Source: Telmatospirillum siberiense
Lineage (GTDB): Bacteria > Pseudomonadota > Alphaproteobacteria > Rhodospirillales > Magnetospirillaceae
Length of the DNA: 64,000 nucleotides
Direction: 5' to 3'
Assembly: GCF_002845745.1 (NCBI RefSeq)
Contig: NZ_PIUM01000029.1
Location: 1 to 64,000, forward strand
Shown here: in pieces, positions 36,763-46,200 of the stretch
Position numbering within the stretch: the first letter of the stretch is position 1
Layout: each line of letters begins with the position of its first letter
Notes under the pieces: generated by a model
Databases searched by the model: none
What the model was told of the DNA's origin: nothing
The model's input: only the letters and a program-made list of their open reading frames with translations
Position numbers and translations under genes: made by a program

Positions 36763-37299
36763 ATGTTCGCTGACCAGACCCTAACCCCGAAGGAAGCCGT
36801 CCGCGTCTGCGCGCTGGGCACCGTCGCGGCCGGGCCCATGCGTTACAGCGAACTGGCTGGTTCCGTCCGGCATTTTTGCGGTCGGGTCATGGGGCCGTCG
36901 CTCGATCTGATGGGCATTTCCATCGAACTGCTCCGCTATGAGGGTCTGGTCGAGGCCATCGACGGCCAGGGCATGGAAGACGACGCCCTTCTGACCATCA
37001 CCGACGCCGGTCGCCGGGAATTATACAAGCTGCTGACCACAAGATTGCGCCCGTCGTCGGATTTGACGAAGCTCGTCATCACCCTCAAATTCCGCTTTCT
37101 GCATCTTCTCGACCCCAAGGATCAGGGCAAGCAGATCGATATGCTGCTTGACGTCTGCGAATCCGAACTGGTGCGCTTCGAGGATTTGCGGGCTGCCAGC
37201 GAAAAGGAGGGGGCGCCCCTTCTGGCTTGGCTCGACCACGACATCCTCCAGCTTCGCGAACGCCTCACCTGGCTGGAGCGGATGCGCCAAAGCCTGTAA
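36763..37299 (+). CDS. Winged-helix (PadR-like) putative regulator
   Basis: 178 residues. The N-terminal half reads as a winged helix: KEAVRVCALGTVAAGPMRYS, ELAGSVRHF, IELLRYEGLVEAIDG and LLTITDAGRRELYKLL. The C-terminal half is helical (FRFLHLLDPKDQGKQIDMLL, then WLDHDILQLRERLTWLERMR), as in PadR-type proteins where it makes a dimer. Target genes are unknown. It follows the hemA terminator with a separate leader and faces the degenerate EAL gene, with only 11 bases between the stops. Confidence 0.7.
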   Translation: MFADQTLTPKEAVRVCALGTVAAGPMRYSELAGSVRHFCGRVMGPSLDLMGISIELLRYEGLVEAIDGQGMEDDALLTITDAGRRELYKLLTTRLRPSSDLTKLVITLKFRFLHLLDPKDQGKQIDMLLDVCESELVRFEDLRAASEKEGAPLLAWLDHDILQLRERLTWLERMRQSL

Positions 37300-37310
37300 C
37301 AAAACCCGCC

Positions 37311-38510
37311 CTATTGCAGGATTTCGCCCGAGCGGAAGAACTCATCGGCCAGATGTCCTTGAATAAAGCCGATCGAAGCCGAGCGGGCGAAGGACAATGA
37401 GTTGGCCGTATCACATCGGGTGAGCACGATCTTGGCTGACGAAGCCTTGAGATCGCCGATGAGGATCTCCAACTGCCGCTCAGGCAATTTGAGAATTTCC
37501 GGCGACCATTTCAGCTTGACGAAATCGCAATTCATCCGCGACAGGCGGACCAGCTCCACATCGTGGTACGAGATACCGTCGATGCAGAGCGGCACATTCA
37601 TCGCCCTGGCCCGTTCATAGATATCGGCCAGGAAATCGGAATGCTGAACGAGATCGGTCTTCTCGATCTCGACAAAGATCCGCCCGCCCAATTTGGCCGG
37701 CAGGGAACCGATGAACTCGCGAAATCCATCGGACATGAAGCTGTCGACCAGCAGATTGAGACTGAACGCCTTATGCCGATAGCTGGGGATTTCGCTGCTG
37801 ATGGCGCGCATGACGGCGGCGTCGAGTTCGCGCTTGATCAGATTGAACAACCAGGGATTGCCGGCGATCGAACGGTCCGGCACGTATAGTTGCTCAAGCT
37901 TTTGGATCGACGTGTAGAATTCAAGGAACTCGATCGACGGCTTCTGATGGGAAATGTTGTAGATGGGCTGATTGAAGACGATCGACCTGATATTCGCGCC
38001 GCGGATCTGGTTGTTCACATACTCCATCTGCTTGACGCTGATCGGCTGCTTGGCGCTGACGACCTTCCTTTCCGCGGAAAGCGTGAGGCGGATGCCCTCG
38101 ATGACATTGTTGATGTCGCGGGAGAGGTCGAAAATCTTGTAATTGCCGAAATCGCCATAGACGTTCTTGTGCGGCTCGACGCCGACGAACAGGCTGGTCT
38201 CCAGGGCCGTGCACAAAGTGACGATGGCCGAGGTGGTGACCTGGGAATAGAGGAAGACGATATCGCCGTTGCTGAGGTTGAAAATCTTGTGATAGGAGCC
38301 GGTGACCAGCACCGCCAGGATCGCCTGATTGGCGGCCTCCGCCTCCTTTTCGAATTTCCGCCGCGAGGCGACCACCGAGGACAGAATATGCACGGCCCGG
38401 ACACCCTGTGGAGCCTTGCGCAAGCGCCCCAGCTCCACCAGCAGGGCACGATCCATGCCGGTCAGCGTGCTGACCATATTGCCGTCGTCGGCCGAAGACT
38501 GGCTATTCAT
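37311..38510 (-). CDS. Degenerate EAL-domain protein, probably non-catalytic
   Basis: 399 residues. The C-terminal about 230 residues follow the EAL fold: a strand after IQKLEQLYVPDRSIAG, AFSLNLLVDSFMSDGFREFI (in place of the usual SVNLS), GRIFVEIEKTD, CIDGISYHDVELVRLSRMNC and a final GFIQGHLADEF. The EAL signature itself and the DDFG-type motif are missing (DGIS instead), so c-di-GMP hydrolysis is unlikely; a binding or scaffold role is more plausible. The N-terminal about 160 residues resemble a decayed GGDEF-like region (KIFNLSNGDIVFLYSQV). No membrane helix. Expressed alone. Confidence 0.75.
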   Translation of the reverse strand: MNSQSSADDGNMVSTLTGMDRALLVELGRLRKAPQGVRAVHILSSVVASRRKFEKEAEAANQAILAVLVTGSYHKIFNLSNGDIVFLYSQVTTSAIVTLCTALETSLFVGVEPHKNVYGDFGNYKIFDLSRDINNVIEGIRLTLSAERKVVSAKQPISVKQMEYVNNQIRGANIRSIVFNQPIYNISHQKPSIEFLEFYTSIQKLEQLYVPDRSIAGNPWLFNLIKRELDAAVMRAISSEIPSYRHKAFSLNLLVDSFMSDGFREFIGSLPAKLGGRIFVEIEKTDLVQHSDFLADIYERARAMNVPLCIDGISYHDVELVRLSRMNCDFVKLKWSPEILKLPERQLEILIGDLKASSAKIVLTRCDTANSLSFARSASIGFIQGHLADEFFRSGEILQ

Positions 38511-38722
38511 CCCTCGAAGTCCGCAAAATAAATCGAAGTAACGGGATTTTCTGCGAACGGCCGCGTCGGACAGACCAAGCTGACACGATCGACGTCATCG
38601 GCGATTCAGATCCCCCACGAGCTCAACACGCCGTCCCCTGATTTAAGCGAAAAACGCCATGGACTGCTCAAAAAAAATGTAAATGGAAACTCAACGCATC
38701 GCAACAATTGTCGCGACAACCA

Positions 38723-41700
38723 TCAGCGGCTGTTGATCTTCGTAACAGTCAGGCGGGCGTTCGGAGCAGGGGGCGCCGCACGCAGCCGGGCGAGCGTTTC
38801 TTCGATTCCGGTCCAGGCCGGCTTGCTTGGGGCGAAACGGGCCCTGAGATAGCCGACCAGATCGGCGATCTGGGCGTCGGTCAGGCTTCCCTCATAACCC
38901 GGCATATACCCCAGTTCGCCCCGCGCCGGACTTTGAATGCCGCGCAAAATGACCTGGATCAGGTTATCGGGCCGCGTGGAATGCAGATTGCTGTTGTTGG
39001 CCAGCGACGGCATCACGCCGAACAGCCGGGAGCCTCCCCCATCGTGATGGCAGGCGGCGCAGGCTCCCTCGAAAAGCCGTGAGGCGGGGCCGGCCAAGAG
39101 CGCCGTGGCGACGAGAGACGCCGCCGGCGGGCCATTCGCCGGAGTAATGCCCGACGGCGTGGTAAGGGAGGCCAGATAAATGGCCATCGCGCGGATGTCG
39201 GCATCGGGCAGATGGGAGAGTTCCGCCACCACTGGGGCCATCGGACCGGCCGCCACGCCATGGCGGGGCGAGAAGCCCGAACGCAGATAGTCGTAGAGAT
39301 CCTCGGCCGTCCAGGATTGCGGCGCATGGGTCGCGGCGAGGAGCGGCGGCGCCTCCCAGCCATCCACCATGGCGCCGGCGAATTTCGACGCCCCCTCTTT
39401 TTCCGCCCCCAGCAGGTTGCGCGGCGTGTGGCAGGCGCCGCAGTGTCCCAATCCCTCGACCAGATAAGCGCCACGGTTCCATTCGGCGGAGCGGACCGGA
39501 TCGGGCCGGAATTGCGCCGGCCGGTGAAACAGGGCGTTCCAGCCGGCCAGCAGTGGACGCAGGTTGAAGGGAAAGGCCAGACTGTTCCCGGGCACCGGGG
39601 CATGAACCGGAGCCAGCGACATCAGATAGGCGTAGAGCGCCTGCATGTCGGCGTCATTGATGCGGGCATAGGCCGTGTAGGGGAAGGCCGGGTAGAGATG
39701 CCGGCCGTCCCGGCCGATGCCCTGGCGCATGGCCCGCTCGAAGGCGGTGAAGGACCAGCCGCCGATCCCGGTTTCGACGTCGGGGGTGATATTGCCGCTG
39801 TGGATCACCCCGAAGGGGGTTTCCAACGGCCGGCCGCCGGCATAGGGGGGGCCGTCGGCGCCGGTATGGCAAACAACGCAATCGCCGGCCGCCGCCAAAA
39901 TCCGCCCCCGCTCGATAGTGGCCGGCGACCACAGGGAAGGATCGGGCCGCTCGACGAGATCGATAGCGCCCCGCAACGGCATGGCCAGCGTCACCACGCC
40001 CAGCGCTCCGCTCACCGCCGCCGTCAGCGCCCTCCACCAGCCCAGCCTCCGTCGCGCGGGTGCCGGCAGGGAGGGCGGCTCGGCGGCCCCCAACCCATGA
40101 CGGGCCAATTCGGCGCGCACCCGTTCCGGCGTGAAGGGCGGCTCGCGGAAGCGCACTCCCGTGGCGTCGTAAATGGCATTGGCGATGGCGGCGGCGCTGG
40201 GCACCGAAGCCGACTCGCCGGCTCCCCGCGACGGCTCCTCGCGGCGCGGCGGCGTCACCACCTGGATGGCGGGCACCTCGGGGAACGTCAGGATGGGATA
40301 GCCGCCCCATTCGCGGTCGACCACCCGTCCCTCGTCGAAGGTCACCTGCTCCTTGAGCACCCGGCTGGTCGACTGGATCACATTGCCCTCGATCTGGTGG
40401 CGCACCCCGTCGGGATTGATCATCAGTCCGCTGTCCTGGCCAACGGTCACCTTGGTCACCGCCACCTCGCCGGTGGACAGGTTCACGTCCACGTCGGCGA
40501 CCCAGGCCGACCAAGCCGCCGGGAACCCCGGAAATCGGCTATGCACATAGACGGCATAGGCGAAGCCCCGGCCATGCCGGACATCCCCCTCGCCGCCATG
40601 GGTCCCAAAAGTGACGTGCGGCTGCCACCCGGCCCGTTCGGCCACCTGATGGATCAGATCGACGGCCCGCGCGTCGTCGAGATGGCGCAGGCGGAATGCG
40701 ACGGGATCGACCCCCGCTTCGGCGGCCATTTCGTCGATGAAGGAGTCGTGGGCGAAACTGTTGGGAAGGGCCGAAACGCCGCGGATCCAGGAAGCGCGGA
40801 CGATGGGCGGCATGTCATGGACCACCACCCGCATATTGGCGTAGTCATAAGGGGCGATCGAGGTGCGGTCGCCCATCTGAAGCACCTCGGGGACCGGCGC
40901 CACCACACCGGTCAGCAGCAACGCCAGCATGGGCGCGCCATTGGACGGATAGCGCGTCTCGAAGTCGTAGGCGGCCACCCGCCCCTCCCCGTCAAGCCCA
41001 CCCCGCACATCCATCACCTGGGCGCTGCCCTTCGGTTCCCACTCATGCTCCTGCTCACGCGAGAGTTGCACCCGCACCGGCCGACCCACCGCCCGCGACA
41101 GCAGCGCGGCGTAGCCCCCCACGTCGTCGGCGCAGTTGCGGCCATAGCAGCCGGCCGCCTCCAGCCGTTCGACGACCACCGCCTCCTCGGGAAGATCCAT
41201 CAGCAAAGCCAGGTCGCGGCGCAGCCACAACGGATTCTGGGTCCCCGACCACACCGTCAGCCTGCCGTCCCGGAGATCGGCCACCGAACAGGAGGGGCCG
41301 ATGGAGGCATGCATCTGATAGGGCCAGACATAGCTGCGGCTGACGCTGACGGCGGCTTCGGCCAATGCCCGGTCGACGTTTCCCTTGTCCAGCAGGCGGC
41401 GGGACGTCGCCGGATTGGCGCGGATGGCGCCGGCCAGATCGTCGAGACCGGTCAGCCGGGGGACCGGCTTCCACTCGACCCGCAATTCGGCCGCCCCGCG
41501 CACGGCGTTCTCCTCGCGCTCGGCCACCACGCCGACGAAATCGCCCTGCACGACGACCCCCAGGATTCCCGGAATATGGGCAATGGACGACGGGTCGGCG
41601 CCGATCAGGCTGGTCCCGACGAAGGGGCCGCTGTCGATACCGGCGTAAGGGGGCAGCACCACCCGCCCATGGGCCATGCCGGCGATCCGCAGGTCATGAA

Positions 41701-42310
41701 CGAAGGTCAAGCCGCCGGTGACCTTGGCCGGAATGTCGATTCGCGGCACCGAGGTTCCCACCACCTTGTAATCATCGACGGCCTTGACCGGCACCCGGTC
41801 GGCCAGCCGCAGATAAAGACGCCGGCCGACCAGCAGATCGGCGTAGGAGACCCGCTGGTTGGCGCCGTCCCCGCCCCGCACCACCCCGTCCTCGACCATC
41901 AGCGCCTCGACCGGCAACCCCAGCCATTCGCCGGCCAGCGCGACCAGGGCCTGACGAGCCTGGGCGGAGGCCCGGCGCAAGGGATCGGCGGTCACCTGAA
42001 TGGTGGCGCTGGCGATGGTCGGCCCCTGATCGGGAGTGCGGTCGCTATGGCCCAGCACCATGCGCAACCGCCCGAAGGCGACGTCCAGTTCCTCGGCGGC
42101 GATCTGCGCCAGGGCGGTACGAATGCCGGTGCCCAGGTCGACATGGCCGTGAAAGGCCACCACCTCGCCACCGGCCGACAGGGCGAGAAATATCTCGGGA
42201 GCGCCCTCGCCGCCATCGGGCAGGGGGCGGGGCCGCCAGATCACCAGCACGTCCTCGGCCTCCAGAAGGTCGGCCGGCGTCATCCCGGCCAGCGAGGGAA
42301 TCGGGCTCAT
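38723..42310 (-). CDS. Molybdenum hydroxylase large subunit fused to triheme cytochrome c (nicotinate dehydrogenase-type)
   Basis: 1195 residues from the ATG at 42308-42310, overlapping the [2Fe-2S] gene by four bases. Residues 1 to about 730 form an aldehyde oxidase/xanthine dehydrogenase-type molybdopterin subunit of the isoquinoline/nicotinate group (GGEVVAFHGHVDLGTGIRTA, YVWPYQMHASIGPSCSVADL, GCYGRNCADDVGGYAALLSR, VTVGQDSGLMINPDGVRHQI). After a membrane-like segment near residue 760 come three c-type haem sites, CVVCH at 811, CGACH at 957 and CAACH at 1084. The architecture matches nicotinate dehydrogenase NicB-type subunits, which hydroxylate the ring at C6 and pass electrons to the respiratory chain. 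Substrate is inferred from the locus. Confidence 0.88.
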   Translation of the reverse strand: MSPIPSLAGMTPADLLEAEDVLVIWRPRPLPDGGEGAPEIFLALSAGGEVVAFHGHVDLGTGIRTALAQIAAEELDVAFGRLRMVLGHSDRTPDQGPTIASATIQVTADPLRRASAQARQALVALAGEWLGLPVEALMVEDGVVRGGDGANQRVSYADLLVGRRLYLRLADRVPVKAVDDYKVVGTSVPRIDIPAKVTGGLTFVHDLRIAGMAHGRVVLPPYAGIDSGPFVGTSLIGADPSSIAHIPGILGVVVQGDFVGVVAEREENAVRGAAELRVEWKPVPRLTGLDDLAGAIRANPATSRRLLDKGNVDRALAEAAVSVSRSYVWPYQMHASIGPSCSVADLRDGRLTVWSGTQNPLWLRRDLALLMDLPEEAVVVERLEAAGCYGRNCADDVGGYAALLSRAVGRPVRVQLSREQEHEWEPKGSAQVMDVRGGLDGEGRVAAYDFETRYPSNGAPMLALLLTGVVAPVPEVLQMGDRTSIAPYDYANMRVVVHDMPPIVRASWIRGVSALPNSFAHDSFIDEMAAEAGVDPVAFRLRHLDDARAVDLIHQVAERAGWQPHVTFGTHGGEGDVRHGRGFAYAVYVHSRFPGFPAAWSAWVADVDVNLSTGEVAVTKVTVGQDSGLMINPDGVRHQIEGNVIQSTSRVLKEQVTFDEGRVVDREWGGYPILTFPEVPAIQVVTPPRREEPSRGAGESASVPSAAAIANAIYDATGVRFREPPFTPERVRAELARHGLGAAEPPSLPAPARRRLGWWRALTAAVSGALGVVTLAMPLRGAIDLVERPDPSLWSPATIERGRILAAAGDCVVCHTGADGPPYAGGRPLETPFGVIHSGNITPDVETGIGGWSFTAFERAMRQGIGRDGRHLYPAFPYTAYARINDADMQALYAYLMSLAPVHAPVPGNSLAFPFNLRPLLAGWNALFHRPAQFRPDPVRSAEWNRGAYLVEGLGHCGACHTPRNLLGAEKEGASKFAGAMVDGWEAPPLLAATHAPQSWTAEDLYDYLRSGFSPRHGVAAGPMAPVVAELSHLPDADIRAMAIYLASLTTPSGITPANGPPAASLVATALLAGPASRLFEGACAACHHDGGGSRLFGVMPSLANNSNLHSTRPDNLIQVILRGIQSPARGELGYMPGYEGSLTDAQIADLVGYLRARFAPSKPAWTGIEETLARLRAAPPAPNARLTVTKINSR

Positions 42311-42813
42311 CGTTCGGCCTCCGTTGGCTCGGCGCCGGCATCCGCCATGTCCAGCAGCCGGGCCGCCCGCTGAACGGCGCGCAGGATCTCGACATGGGTG
42401 CCGCAGCGGCAAAGATTGTATCTGAGGGCGTCGCGGATCTGCGCCTCGCTGGGATGGGCGATCCGGTCCAGGAAGGCCTTGGCGGTCATGATCATGCCGT
42501 TCACGCAATAGCCGCACTGGGCGGCCTGCTCGTCGATGAAAGCCTGCTGGACCGGATGGAGGGACCGGGCGCCGCCCAGACCTTCGAGGGTGGTCACCTC
42601 CCGCCCCGCCGCGCCGGAGACGGGAATGACGCAGGCCCGCGCCGCCATCCCCTCGATCAGCACCGTACAGGCGCCGCACTCGCCAAGGCCGCAGCCGAAT
42701 TTCGGTCCGTTGAGGGCCAGATCATTGCGCAAAATGTAAAGCAGCGGCGTCGCCGGATCGGCCGTTATCGCATGGATACGGCCGTTCACCCGAAGCTCGA
42801 AGGTTCTTTCCAT
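42307..42813 (-). CDS. [2Fe-2S] subunit of molybdenum hydroxylase (nicotinate dehydrogenase-type)
   Basis: 168 residues from the ATG at 42811-42813. Plant-type ferredoxin cluster ligands Cys41, Cys46, Cys49 and Cys61 (FGCGLGECGACTVLIEG) and second-cluster ligands Cys100, Cys103, Cys135 and Cys137 (CGYCVNGMIMTAKAFLDRI, LCRCGTH) are all present. It carries electrons from the molybdenum cofactor in the large subunit to the fused cytochrome c. No FAD subunit is encoded, which fits the NicAB/isoquinoline oxidoreductase layout. A palindrome like those before the other catabolic genes lies about 60 bases upstream. Confidence 0.92.
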   Translation of the reverse strand: MERTFELRVNGRIHAITADPATPLLYILRNDLALNGPKFGCGLGECGACTVLIEGMAARACVIPVSGAAGREVTTLEGLGGARSLHPVQQAFIDEQAAQCGYCVNGMIMTAKAFLDRIAHPSEAQIRDALRYNLCRCGTHVEILRAVQRAARLLDMADAGAEPTEAER

Positions 42814-42870
42814 AAGGCGCCGCCTCACCCCCCACGCTGTCCGCCGACGACCGAGCGGCGGTCGCGAAAT

Positions 42871-42885
42871 AATGCGTATACAAAC
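42871..42885. promoter_or_regulatory. Predicted MarR operator upstream of dehydrogenase genes
   Basis: AATGCGTATACAAAC, centred on the palindrome GTATAC, lies about 60 bases before the dehydrogenase start. It matches the pattern of sites before marR, the enamidase, the 6-hydroxynicotinate reductase operon and fpr. The remaining sequence to 43034 has no gene. Confidence 0.55.
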
Positions 42886-43033
42886 AATGTGGGAAACCGT
42901 GGAGGGCCTCGCAAGCCCCAAATGCACAAAATTTGGACCTGTTGAGGTAATGCCTGTTTTTTAAGCTTACGACTGAAGAGCAAGAGGCTCCGAGGTTTGA
43001 TATGACGCCTCCGCCCCACTGTCGGCGGGCGAG

Positions 43034-43211
43034 AGGCGCCGCTCGGGCTAGTACCGCGTCACTGAGATTTTGACTGGTTGGCGCCCTTCATGGACTTTCT
43101 TTGGGTTAGCATCAGTTCCGGAGAGCGGACATTACACTAAATTGGTCGGTCTCCTGCTTAAGGGCTTGGGGCGAAATTATCGCTCCAAGCCCTTAAGCCC
43201 GAGCGGCGCCT
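43034..43211. repeat. 178-bp segment bounded by a perfect 16-bp inverted repeat
   Basis: AGGCGCCGCTCGGGCT at 43034-43049 and its exact reverse complement at 43196-43211. The segment includes the left imperfect inverted repeat of the 5.6-kb element and the hairpin at 43159-43194. It could be a small palindromic element or a rearranged junction. The following bases 43212-43235 form another GC-rich hairpin (AGCCGGC / GCCGG). Confidence 0.8.
43159..43194. repeat. Hairpin family member 1 (3' side of helicase gene)
   Basis: GGGCTTGGGGCGAAATTATC followed by GCTCCAAGCCC forms a long stem with an AATTA centre. It is the same family as 43250-43290 and, on the opposite strand, 48667-48700. It could end transcripts, but no U-tract directly follows. 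Confidence 0.7.
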
Positions 43212-43249
43212 GAGCCGGCCGAAGCCGGAGGCGCAGGCATCATATAAAC

Positions 43250-43290
43250 CCTTAGGCTCTGGAGCGATTGTTTCGGCCCAGAGCCTAAGG
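43250..43290 (-). terminator. Hairpin family member 2 at the helicase gene stop
   Basis: CCTTAGGCTCTGG and CCAGAGCCTAAGG form a 13-bp stem around a 14-base loop and overlap the stop region of the helicase gene, so this probably serves as its terminator. The loop-side bases (CGAAA..ATCGCTCCA on the minus strand) match the hairpin at 43159-43194. Confidence 0.65.
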
Positions 43291-46200
43291 CCCCACTGGA
43301 GCGAAGGTCAGTTCCGGAAGAATGACTTCCCACTGTTCACACTGCAACCTATCAAGATATTTCTCATCAGTGTCGCTTCGCCGCCGCTCGACGATCGCCA
43401 CCACACGAGCCTCGATACAGGCCATACCCGAAGGCGGGCTGAATGAGCGTGCCAATCGCCCGACGATAAGGCCTTTGGGGTCCGCCAGCATCCAGCGGCC
43501 ATTGGTTTCGTAGGCACGCAACGGCGCCCCCGGCTGCAATCGGCAGATCGTGGCGTGGATATTCGCTCCCTCGGGTTGCCGGCCGGAAAAGCCGATGTCC
43601 ACATCCTCTAGGGTTAGCCGTTGGTAGCGCCTTGCCATTTCGGGCGCCGGTTCCGCCAAGTGCGCTCGTTCCCGGCGTAATAGGCATGGCTTCTTGGGCA
43701 GCGTATCGATCAGGACGTGCCCCGCATCGAACCGGGCGAGCATCAGTGTTTTTCGCGCCCGCGTCATGGCGACGTAAAAAAGCCGGCGCGCCGAGTCCCT
43801 GTCTTCGTTCTTACCGGTTTTTTCCCACCCGCCGTCGAGCACCGCCACGTGATCGAATTCAAGCCCCTTGGACCGATGGGCGGTGAGGAGAAGCAGGCCC
43901 GTCTGCCGGCGGCGCACGTCCCGGCCCCATTCGGCTAACCACTCGATAAAATGGCCTGAGGGCAGCTCCGCGCCGCCGGTTTCCAGGGAATAGGCGTCGA
44001 CGGCGTCATGCAAGAGCGTCCACCAAGGCCCTTCCGGCCGTGCCCGAATCCATTCGGTCATGGCAGTCGGCGTCACCAGCTTGGTTTTGCGCAACCAAAA
44101 AACCAGGGCGCGGGTTTCGCGCAGCTGCCAAACTGGTGCTGTATCCTCGTCCGCCAGCTGTACCGGGATCGCGTTGAGTTCACAGTAGGTGCGCAATGGG
44201 TCTAGGAACTTCCATTCGCGCGCAATGACCGCACATTTGCTCCAGTCCCATTGATCATCGAGCGCAGCCAGGCGGCGAAACTCGCTCATAACCACGATAG
44301 CCTGCACGGCCATGTCATTGCTCGCTGGAATGACTTGCACGCGGCCCTGGCTCACTTGGTCCTTGGCTTGCCAATCGCCACCAAGGGGCAGCTTCCGTCG
44401 CGCCCGGTCAACGGTGATCGGGTACTTGGCCTTCATGCGGCTGGCGGCCGGTTCAATCACCAGATTGGCCGCATCGATGATATGGCTTGTCGAGCGATAA
44501 TTCTCCGTTAGGAACGCCGGTTTGGCACGGTAGTCAGCCTCGAAACAGCGAATGAATTCCACCGACGCCCCGTTGAACGCGTACACGTTCTGATCGTCAT
44601 CGCCGACGGCAAAGAGACTGAGGCGGCTATCGTCATCGCGGAGTGTTCGACCGCTTAAGGCAGAAATCAGCCGATACTGTTCGGGACCAATATCCTGGTA
44701 CTCGTCGACCAGCACCCAACGAAACCCCGCCAACAGGCGGTCTCGTTGCTCATCGGCCTCTTCGGGCGGGAGCCCCTCTCCCTTAAGGAGAGCCACCGCA
44801 TCTTCGATGATCTTCCTGAACTCTTCGCTGCCGACCCTGTCCCCGCGTTGAGCGAAACTCGCCCCTGCCAGCCGCATGGCAAGCCCGTGACAGGTCAGCA
44901 CGGTGACTCCTTTCGCGTCATCGCCGATGAGCTGGGCTAGACGCTTGCGTATTTCCACCGCCGCGTGACGGTTGTAGGCGAGCGCGATGATTCCGTACGG
45001 GTTCTCCCGCTTCACACGGACCAGATAGGCGATGCGGTGGACCAAGACCCGAGTCTTGCCGGCCCCCGGCCCTGCCAGAACCAGGACGTTGGTCATTTCG
45101 CGGTCATCAGCCACGATGCGCTGCTGAATCGGGTTGTCCAACCGCTCCACGATGGTGCGCCAAGAATCTGGTGTGGTTTGTCGGGCCAACTCTTTGTCGG
45201 AGGATGGAAGCCATCGGTGCAGAAAGGTATCCCGACCCAGGCTAAAATAGTCCATCGTCAGTTGCAGCGCCTCGACCATCGCCTTCAGGCCACGCTGCGC
45301 GTACTCCGCCATGACGTGAATTTGCACGACCTGTTCGTCGTAGTGTAGCTTCAACGGCGTGAAATCGGCCTTTACGAAGCTGCGGCGGTCCGCATCCAGG
45401 CGAATCGTCATCGCCGGACGAAAGACCGCCAAGCCCTTATTAAGGCGGATCACCTCCTGCTCGTGCAACCAAAGCAGCGCACGGTCACACAGCTTCTGCG
45501 GATCTTTCGTTTCGGCCTTCAGCAAGAGATCGCCTTGCATCGCCGCCAAGAGTTTGCCCAAAGTGGTTTCTGCCAGCAGGTCGGTGCCACGCGCGCCAGT
45601 CGGCAGGCAGCCGGACAGATGACCCAATAGGAGCTGGGCCGCAGTACGGCGCATCTGGGCCGTCTTGACGATCGCGTCCCACCCTCGCCCGAGGCGGATT
45701 TCGACTGACTCGGCGTCAAGGCGCCGAAGGCGGAGGCTGCCCGCGCCGCTGCCCTCGGTCCGCCCGTCGGAGGCCAGACTTCGGATGATCCGCCATAGCT
45801 TCTCAGGCAGCACATTCGTACAGCCGTCGTCCTTCAGCCGCTGGGCAGCGTGGCGCAGATGGAGCACTGACGACTCACCTTTGTCCATTTCCGGAGCGGC
45901 GAAGCGAAGTTCTTGGATCAGCGCCGTTTCCAGTGCATCCGCCTCTTCCAGCCTTTGCATCGACGAGCGCTCGACGGCAACATGGACGAAGGCCGTCAAC
46001 GCTGTGTCATTGCTGGCGATTCCCAGCCGTTCGAGGTCGTACAATGCCGTCCGCACTTTTTCGGCACTCAGCCGCGACACCCCCATCAACTCGTCAGTGG
46101 AAATGCCGTCATCAGGGTCAGCCACGACGAGCGCACGCACCAGCGACAGTAGCTGACGTCGATAGTCCGGAGCCATCGACATGGCCGCCAGCTTGGTCTC

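Noticed and set aside
39212-42373. Plus-strand open frame of 1053 codons
   Set aside because: Shadow of the molybdenum hydroxylase gene. The minus strand carries Fe-S, molybdopterin and haem motifs; the plus frame has none.
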